Assembly: GCA_014360385.1 (NCBI GenBank)
Contig: JACIXO010000014.1
Span: 1-11,557, forward strand
Source of the DNA: Actinomycetota bacterium
GTDB lineage: Bacteria; Actinomycetota; Humimicrobiia; Humimicrobiales; Humimicrobiaceae
Reading direction: 5' to 3'
Length of the DNA stretch: 11,557 nt
This document shows, in pieces, positions 7,499-11,557 of the stretch. The stretch's first letter is position 1; each line of letters opens with the position of its first letter. The notes under the pieces are model-generated. The model was given only the letters and a program-made list of their open reading frames with translations. It was not told where the DNA came from and did no database searches. Both the position numbers and the translations under genes were made by a program.

Positions 7499-8795
7499 GG
7501 TTATGAATGTAAACGCTCCTAGGGGAACGATTGACATTTTTGGCGAAGACATAAAGTACAGGAACTTTATAATAGATACTGCCAGGGAATTATTTTCTGT
7601 TTTTAATTATCAAGAAATAGTTACTCCTACGTTTGAATACACAGAAGTATTTACAAGAAGTATTGGTGAAGGGACTGATATAGTTCAGAAAGAGATGTAT
7701 ACTTTTGAGGATAAAAAGGGAAGATCACTTACGTTGAGACCGGAGGGGACTGCTTCTGTGGTGAGAGCATTTGTAGAAAACAAGATGTTCCAGGAACATT
7801 TACCTGTAAAGCTATTTTATATCGGAAGCATGTTTCGATATGAAAGACCACAGAAGGGAAGAATGAGGGAATTTTCTCAGCTTGGCGTTGAATCAATTGG
7901 CACTAATAATCCTATGATGGATGTTGAAGTAATATGGCTTTTAAACTCCTTATTTAAGGAACTAGGATTTGTTGACCTTGTTCTTCTGATAAATAGCATA
8001 GGATGTTCAAATTGTAGAGAAAGCTTTGTAGAAGATTTTAAAGCATTCATCCTGCCTCATCTAGAAAAACTATGCCCTGATTGTAGAAAGCGCTATACCC
8101 AGAATCCATTAAGAATCTTTGACTGTAAGAATAGGCATTGCAGGAAGGTTCTCGAGGGCTCTCCAAGAGTATTATCGTATCTTTGCACAGATTGTAGAGA
8201 ACATTTTGAGAAGGTACTTGGGTATCTCGATGTACTAAAAATAAAATATAGAATTGACCATAGCCTTGTAAGAGGATTTGACTATTACACACAGACTATA
8301 TTTGAGATAGTATCTTATCAAATTGAGAGTGCTCAGAATGCACTTGGCGGGGGAGGAAGATACAATAACCTGGTTGAGCAATTTGGGGGACCGAGTTTAC
8401 CTGCTGTTGGCTTTGCAGTAGGAATTGATAGAACTTTGATGTTGCTTAAAAAGCTTTGCATTGAAGTAAACCTAAATGAGAATAGGCCAAGAATATATTT
8501 AATAGTGCTTGATGAGGAGTACAGTTCTTACTGCCTTGAAATACTACAGTATTTAAGAGAGCATAGTTATACATGTGATACAAATTATAATGCAAAGAAA
8601 CTTGGAACTGAGCTTAAGTGGGCAGAAAAAGGGGGCTATGACTTTAGCATAATTGTTGGTGAAGATGAAGTAAAGACTCATAACATTACTGTAAAGGATA
8701 TGAAAACAAGAAATCAATATAGAATAGACTGGTCTACAGGCAAGAAAGAAATTCTTACTCTGCTGAGTAGAGATACAAGCCCTAGCAGGAGGTAA
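7497..8795 (+). CDS. hisS: Histidyl-tRNA synthetase
   Basis: HisRS attaches histidine to tRNA-His in the cytoplasm and is a class IIa homodimer. The 432 residues show NAPRGTIDI at the N-terminus, motif 1 region NYQEIVTPTFEYTEVFTRSIG (37-57), TLRPEGTASVVRA (79-91), motif 2 FYIGSMFRYERPQKGRMREFSQ (107-128), the histidine-binding RGFDYYTQTIFEI (259-271), the glycine-rich GGGGRYNNL (284-292), and motif 3 AVGFAVGIDRTLMLL (303-317). The anticodon-binding domain covers about 332-425. The insertion domain holds eight cysteines in four close pairs (170/173, 193/196, 210/215, 230/233), suggesting bound zinc. Two in-frame ATGs compete as start: 7497 and 7503. The second gives an N-terminus (MNVNAPRGT) closer to typical HisRS. 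aspS follows after 56 bases, the usual neighbour. Confidence 0.97.
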   Translation: MVMNVNAPRGTIDIFGEDIKYRNFIIDTARELFSVFNYQEIVTPTFEYTEVFTRSIGEGTDIVQKEMYTFEDKKGRSLTLRPEGTASVVRAFVENKMFQEHLPVKLFYIGSMFRYERPQKGRMREFSQLGVESIGTNNPMMDVEVIWLLNSLFKELGFVDLVLLINSIGCSNCRESFVEDFKAFILPHLEKLCPDCRKRYTQNPLRIFDCKNRHCRKVLEGSPRVLSYLCTDCREHFEKVLGYLDVLKIKYRIDHSLVRGFDYYTQTIFEIVSYQIESAQNALGGGGRYNNLVEQFGGPSLPAVGFAVGIDRTLMLLKKLCIEVNLNENRPRIYLIVLDEEYSSYCLEILQYLREHSYTCDTNYNAKKLGTELKWAEKGGYDFSIIVGEDEVKTHNITVKDMKTRNQYRIDWSTGKKEILTLLSRDTSPSRR

Positions 8796-8837
8796 TCATC
8801 ACAGTTTTTGTAATAGCAGTTTTGGACGGTTGATTTT

Positions 8838-8842
8838 GGAGG
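8838..8842 (+). promoter_or_regulatory. Strong Shine-Dalgarno site for aspS
   Basis: GGAGG at 8838-8842 lies 9 bases before ATG 8852 and is the best ribosome-binding site in the window. It decides the aspS start. The alternative ATG at 8936, where the conserved AspRS sequence begins, has only AAGG directly abutting the start codon. The 28-residue N-terminal extension is therefore probably translated. Confidence 0.75.
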
Positions 8843-8851
8843 AAAATAGAG

Positions 8852-10711
8852 ATGAGTAATATTATAGATTCAAGTTCACATTCGCACAATTTAAGTAATC
8901 TAGGTAATAATTTATCCAGTCCGCATAAAACAAGGATGAGAACTCATCTATGTGGAGAACTTTGTGAAGCTCAGGTAGGAGAGGAGGTAAGTATATGTGG
9001 CTGGGTGAATAAAAGAAGAGACCACGGTAAACTTATCTTTGTGGACTTAAGAGACTACTCTGGAATTGTCCAGGTTGTATTTGACCCAAATTTCAACTCA
9101 TTCTCCCATGAGATAGCAAAGAAGGTAAGAGGCGAATTTGTAATAAAAGTAGATGGGGTAGTGAAGAGAAGAGACGAAGCTACTATAAACTATAAAATTA
9201 AAACAGGGAAAATAGAAGTTTTCGCGAAAAAAGTATCCATACTCAGTGAAGCAGAAACTCCTCCGTTTATTATAGAAAATAGAGAAAATGTAGATGAAAC
9301 CACAAGGCTTAAGTACAGGTATATAGACTTAAGATCCGAAGAGATGCAGAATAACCTGAGACTCAAACACAGTGTAATGATGGCAACAAGAGAGTTTCTG
9401 AACTCAAAAGGTTTTGTAGAAATAGAAACGCCAATTCTAGCAAAGAGCACTCCTGAAGGTGCAAGAGACTTTTTGGTGCCTTCAAGATTGAATCCTGGTA
9501 GATTTTATGCACTTCCTCAATCTCCTCAACTATTTAAGCAGATTCTCATGTTTTCAGGATTCGACAGATGTTATCAGATAGCCAGGTGCTTCAGAGACGA
9601 AGACTTGAGGGCAGACAGGCAGCCAGAGTTTACGCAGATAGACCTTGAGATGTCATTTGTTGAGATGGAGGATGTTATTGAGACAATCGAGGGATTGATT
9701 TACTTCATTTTCAAAAAGGTTTTGGGTAAGGAACTAAAAGTACCCTTTGAAAGGATTAACTGGAATGAAAGCATTGAAAAGTATGGAACTGATAAACCTG
9801 ATTTGCGGTATGGACTTTTAATTAGAGACATTTCAGATATCTTTGGGACAAGTGGGCTAAAAATATTTAAAGATGTGCTGCAAAAAGATGGTAAAGTAAA
9901 GGCACTAGTAGTAAATGAACATAGTCATGGAAACAGCATGGAATTTACAAGAAGAGAGCTGGATGAGTTTGTTAATGTGGCAAAAAGCTTTGGTGCAAGT
10001 GGATTGGTGTGGATGAAGGTAGAGAACGATAAAATCCAGTCCCCGATTGCAAAATTCCTGTCAGCCAAAGAAGAGGAAGAATTAACTAGAACTCTGGATT
10101 TGAAGGAAAAAGACCTTGTTTTGATAGTAGCAGACGAGTCATCAAAGTCATCCAAAATCTTAGGTTCATTAAGGACCTATATTGCTGAGAAATTAAATCT
10201 TCTAAACAAAGATGAGTTTAAATTTGTGTGGATTGTCAATTTTCCCTTATTCGAGTGGGATGAAAAGGAGAATAGACTTTCTCCAACTCATCATCCTTTT
10301 ACAAAGCCTGACATGCACACCATAAATCTTCTTGAATCAGACCCCCTTAAAGTTAAATCCTTAGCTTATGACATTGTTTTAAATGGTGAAGAGATAGGAG
10401 GAGGCTCTATAAGAATAGATGATGCGAAACTTCAGAGAAAGATTTTCAAAATGCTAGGAATTGAAGATGAAGAGATTGAAAAAAATTTTGGGTTCTTTCT
10501 CAAATCGCTTGAATATGGTGTTCCTCCTCATGGTGGCATAGCTATAGGGTTAGATAGACTGGTAATGCTTTTGGGAAGGCTTGAAAGCATTAGAGAAGTC
10601 ATTGCATTTCCAAAAACTCAGTCTGCGGTTTGTATGCTTACAAATTCGCCGTCAGAAGTAAAGGAAGAGCAATTAAAAGAGGTGTTTATAAAAGTCGTGG
10701 ATGGTTCTTAA
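8852..10711 (+). CDS. aspS: Aspartyl-tRNA synthetase (bacterial type)
   Basis: AspRS charges tRNA-Asp (or both tRNA-Asp and tRNA-Asn if non-discriminating) as a class IIb homodimer. The 619 residues have an N-terminal OB anticodon-binding domain (about 31-135, with GWVNKRRDHG 50-59), motif 1 (GFVEIETPIL, 187-196), motif 2 (CFRDEDLRADRQPEFTQIDL, 246-265), the bacterial GAD insertion (about 315-445), HHPFTKP (480-486) and motif 3 (GLDRLVMLL, 566-574). The catalytic core looks complete. Residues 1-28 form an extra tail rich in Ser, Asn and His that is not part of the usual protein; the strong GGAGG upstream supports this longer start. H58 in RRDHG occupies the position where discriminating enzymes such as E. 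coli AspRS have Leu, so tRNA specificity is uncertain. No dtd or yrvM-like gene follows; a structured RNA does. Confidence 0.97.
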   Translation: MSNIIDSSSHSHNLSNLGNNLSSPHKTRMRTHLCGELCEAQVGEEVSICGWVNKRRDHGKLIFVDLRDYSGIVQVVFDPNFNSFSHEIAKKVRGEFVIKVDGVVKRRDEATINYKIKTGKIEVFAKKVSILSEAETPPFIIENRENVDETTRLKYRYIDLRSEEMQNNLRLKHSVMMATREFLNSKGFVEIETPILAKSTPEGARDFLVPSRLNPGRFYALPQSPQLFKQILMFSGFDRCYQIARCFRDEDLRADRQPEFTQIDLEMSFVEMEDVIETIEGLIYFIFKKVLGKELKVPFERINWNESIEKYGTDKPDLRYGLLIRDISDIFGTSGLKIFKDVLQKDGKVKALVVNEHSHGNSMEFTRRELDEFVNVAKSFGASGLVWMKVENDKIQSPIAKFLSAKEEEELTRTLDLKEKDLVLIVADESSKSSKILGSLRTYIAEKLNLLNKDEFKFVWIVNFPLFEWDEKENRLSPTHHPFTKPDMHTINLLESDPLKVKSLAYDIVLNGEEIGGGSIRIDDAKLQRKIFKMLGIEDEEIEKNFGFFLKSLEYGVPPHGGIAIGLDRLVMLLGRLESIREVIAFPKTQSAVCMLTNSPSEVKEEQLKEVFIKVVDGS

Positions 10712-10765
10712 GTCTTCCATTTAAAGTGTACGATAGGGTTAACTAGACCACCATTATGGGTTATG

Positions 10766-10794
10766 TTGAATTGCCTTATGAATTGTGTTACCAT
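10766..10794 (+). promoter_or_regulatory. Promoter of the 6S-like RNA
   Basis: TTGAAT (10766-10771, 4/6 to the -35 consensus) and TACCAT (10789-10794, 4/6 to the -10) are separated by exactly 17 bases. TG at 10786-10787 adds the extended -10 feature TGtTACCAT. The expected start, 7 bases after the -10, is 10801, precisely the first base of the long closing stem of the predicted RNA. The agreement between two independent predictions is the main support. Confidence 0.6.
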
Positions 10795-10800
10795 GTAACT

Positions 10801-10988
10801 GATACTCTGTTTTGTTCGTAACTAGAGTTAATTTTTGTGCCAACAACTTAACTTTGGAAGCTCCACCTCTGCCTATGGCGTAAATGCCTGCTTGTAATAA
10901 GCAGGACTTACAAAATAGACAGGAGAGCCTCCCACTTAGTGGGGTGGGGCATAAAAAACTTCACTTAGTTACGGCAAAACGGAGTATC
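10801..10988 (+). ncRNA. ssrS: 6S RNA (SsrS-like), RNA polymerase regulator
   Basis: These 188 bases fold into a long rod like 6S RNA, which binds sigma-A RNA polymerase by imitating an open promoter. The closing stem consists of GATACTCTGTTTTG (10801-10814) with CAAAACGGAGTATC (10975-10988), 14 pairs; GTAACTA (10818-10824) with TAGTTAC (10966-10972); AGT (10826-10828) with ACT (10963-10965); and TTTTTGTGCC (10832-10841) with GGCATAAAAA (10948-10957). That is about 35 pairs including two G-U. A large open centre follows; its 3' side can form a small hairpin, CCCAC-TTA-GTGGG (10931-10943). The terminal arm pairs TGCCTAT (10870-10876) with ATAGACA (10915-10921, one mismatch), GTAA with TTAC, and CCTGCTT (10887-10893) with AAGCAGG (10899-10905). 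Length, layout, its own promoter and position after aspS (6S-1 RNA lies near aspS in Bacillus) all fit 6S. I recognised it by structure, not by primary sequence. Confidence 0.75.
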
Positions 10989-11010
10989 GTTTTATTATAT
11001 TGTTTTATTA
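10975..11010 (+). terminator. Possible terminator of the 6S-like RNA
   Basis: The 3' arm of the 14-pair closing stem (10975-10988) is followed directly by a T-rich, GC-poor tract (10989-11006, GTTTTATTATATTGTTTT). The tract is interrupted by A residues, so it is not a classical U-run. The distal placement of the 5' arm, about 160 bases upstream, is also unusual for an intrinsic terminator. End formation by processing is an alternative. Confidence 0.3.
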
Positions 11011-11013
11011 AAA
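10984..11013 (+). repeat. 30-base direct repeat, copy 1 (two 13-base units)
   Basis: This copy begins GTATCGTTTTATTA and ends TTTTATTAAAA, and matches copy 2 at 29 of 30 bases. Internally it is two 13-base units, TATCGTTTTATTA and TATTGTTTTATTA (10985-10997, 10998-11010). Its first five bases are also the last five of the closing stem of the 6S-like RNA. It is followed by TGATACC, which lets it form a hairpin with itself (10984-10994 with 11009-11019, 11 pairs, one G-U). Confidence 0.85.
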
Positions 11014-11061
11014 TGATACCAGGACTGGCTAACATTTTTGGAGCATTTGGGTATCGTTTTA
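11009..11061 (+). other. Predicted hairpin linking the two direct repeats
   Basis: TAAAATGATACC (11009-11020) is complementary to GGTATCGTTTTA (11050-11061): 12 pairs with one G-U and a 29-base loop. It is mutually exclusive with the hairpin formed inside copy 1. It lies in the 171-base stretch between the 6S-like RNA and alaS, for which I find no reading frame or known leader family. Whether it is transcribed is unknown. Confidence 0.4.
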
Positions 11062-11080
11062 TTATATCGTTTTATTAAAA
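11051..11080 (+). repeat. 30-base direct repeat, copy 2 (perfect 13-base tandem)
   Basis: This copy consists of two identical 13-base units, TATCGTTTTATTA (11052-11064 and 11065-11077), preceded by G and followed by AAA. It starts 67 bases after copy 1, with 37 unrelated bases between the copies. The single difference from copy 1 is C for T at the eighteenth base. It is followed by AGCTTTTTTG..AAGAAAGCT (11080-11099), which could form a short AT-rich hairpin. Confidence 0.85.
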
Positions 11081-11134
11081 GCTTTTTTGTAAGAAAGCTG
11101 TTCTTTAGACTTTTTTGTAGGCTTTTGTCAAGTT

Positions 11135-11140
11135 TATAAG
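11135..11140 (+). promoter_or_regulatory. Candidate -10 box for alaS
   Basis: TATAAG matches five of six bases of the -10 consensus and lies 19 bases before the alaS ATG. No convincing -35 or extended TG is present at the right distance, and the leader would be only about 13 bases. The T-rich tracts upstream could substitute as an UP-like element, but this is speculative. alaS may instead be read from the 6S promoter or from aspS. Confidence 0.25.
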
Positions 11141-11159
11141 ACAGTTTAAGATATTAACC

Positions 11160-11557
11160 ATGACTCAACCCGACAATATCCAGCTGAAAAATGATGTTGG
11201 CGATGTACGAGGAATTTTTCTTGATTACTTCAGAAAAAAGGACCACCTGATATTACCCTCGGCAAGCCTTATTCCTGAAGGTGACTCAACTGTTCTCTTA
11301 ACAACTGCAGGTATGCAGCCTTTTAAGCCATACTATCTTGGAACAAAAAAACCACCTCACAAGAAAATTGCAACTGTACAGAAATGTTTTAGAACGAGTG
11401 ATATAGATAGCGTTGGGTACACTGATAGACATCTTACTTTTTTTGAAATGCTTGGCAATTTTTCCTTTGGTGACTACTTTAAAAAGGAAGCTATAGAATT
11501 TGCACTTGATTTCGTTTTAAATATCTTACACATACCATTGGAGAGACTATGGGTTTC
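11160..11557 (+). CDS. alaS: Alanyl-tRNA synthetase, N-terminal part (runs off the window)
   Basis: AlaRS attaches alanine to tRNA-Ala. The first 132 codons are present and open to the window end. The N-terminal class II catalytic domain is recognisable: VRGIFLDYFRKKDHLILPSASLIPEGD (16-42 region), LLTTAGMQPFKPYYLG (46-61), QKCFRTSDIDSVGYTDRHLTFFEM (motif 2 area, 74-97) and LGNFSFGDYFKKEAIEF (98-114). These are near-invariant AlaRS sequences, including RTSDID and EMLGNFSFGDYFK. ATG 11160 is the only ATG between the upstream in-frame TAG (11118-11120) and the conserved region. It gives about 11 residues before the usual start and has no clear Shine-Dalgarno. The C-terminal editing and C-Ala domains lie beyond the window. 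No T-box motif precedes it. Confidence 0.96.
   Translation, partial: MTQPDNIQLKNDVGDVRGIFLDYFRKKDHLILPSASLIPEGDSTVLLTTAGMQPFKPYYLGTKKPPHKKIATVQKCFRTSDIDSVGYTDRHLTFFEMLGNFSFGDYFKKEAIEFALDFVLNILHIPLERLWV

Noticed and set aside
498..10155. Numerous minus-strand open frames of 60-100 codons opposite secD, rel, the hydrolase gene, hisS and aspS.
   Set aside because: Each lies opposite a well-supported gene, lacks a ribosome-binding site or family resemblance, and is expected from codon bias in AT-rich coding DNA.
10712..10765. Intrinsic terminator for aspS.
   Set aside because: Only short complementarities such as CCATTATGG are visible, with no stable stem and no T-run. aspS transcripts may run into the RNA region.
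10850..10960. Remnant of an IS200/IS605 tnpB 3' end: one frame reads SAYGVNAC and another RQESLPLSG, each resembling TnpB C-termini, next to a CCCAC-TTA-GTGGG hairpin.
   Set aside because: The two fragments are in different frames, and nothing like the TnpB catalytic or zinc-ribbon sequence lies upstream (only about 140 bases separate it from aspS). The whole stretch is instead explained by the long-range pairing of a 6S-like RNA. A profile search for TnpB would settle it.
10884..11078. A 64-codon open frame beginning with ATG.
   Set aside because: It starts inside the terminal arm of the predicted RNA and runs through the AT-rich repeats. It has no ribosome-binding site and no recognisable protein family, and its composition follows the repeats.
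10984..11080. Two 30-base repeats separated by 37 bases, resembling a minimal CRISPR array.
   Set aside because: There are only two copies, each is itself a 13-base tandem, there is no CRISPR-like palindrome or GAAA(C/G) end, and no cas genes are nearby. The sequence overlaps a structured RNA end.
10712..11159. T-box riboswitch for alaS.
   Set aside because: There is no TGGNACCGCG-type T-box sequence and no terminator/antiterminator pair with a specifier loop. The main structure is a closed rod with its own promoter.

Overview
This window is a densely packed, single-strand stretch of bacterial housekeeping genes. All genes are on the + strand, in the order yajC(3' end) - secD - secF - recJ - rel - MBL-fold hydrolase - hisS - aspS - [6S-like RNA] - alaS(5' end). 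The DNA is AT-rich, and the reading frames favour AGA/AGG for Arg and ATA for Ile. TTG start codons are used at least twice. The gene order is the one familiar from Firmicutes, especially Clostridia (yajC-secD-secF-recJ-(apt)-rel-(dtd)-MBL-hisS-aspS). The codon use would suit a low-GC, perhaps thermophilic, clostridial-type or neighbouring lineage. I cannot name a genus.

Layout. Positions 1-2645 hold the Sec accessory genes: the YajC tail, SecD, then SecF 5 bases later. recJ follows SecF by 2 bases, so these four are probably one transcript. A 142-base AT-rich gap (4424-4565) carries a very good extended -10 element and leads into the bifunctional (p)ppGpp synthetase/hydrolase gene. A glyoxalase II-like hydrolase follows 2 bases later, then hisS and aspS. 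The block therefore combines protein export, DNA repair, the stringent response and tRNA charging, a conserved housekeeping neighbourhood rather than an accessory island.

The most informative non-coding part is the 448-base space between aspS and alaS (10712-11159). Positions 10801-10988 can fold into a long rod: about 35 base pairs close it, there is a large central open region, and a terminal hairpin caps it. The element is 188 nt long and has its own promoter placed so that transcription would begin at about 10801. This is the architecture, size and genomic position (next to aspS) expected of 6S RNA, the RNA polymerase-binding regulator. Just downstream are two near-identical 30-base direct repeats (29/30), each made of two 13-base units. 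The first repeat overlaps the 3' end of the RNA, and complementary segments here could form alternative hairpins. alaS begins at 11160 and runs off the window; its leader has no T-box.

I see no phage, toxin-antitoxin, defence, CRISPR or transposon genes. The proteins are full-length members of known families. Their oddities are modest: an insert in SecD, extra cysteine pairs in HisRS, and a Ser/His/Asn-rich N-terminal tail on AspRS.
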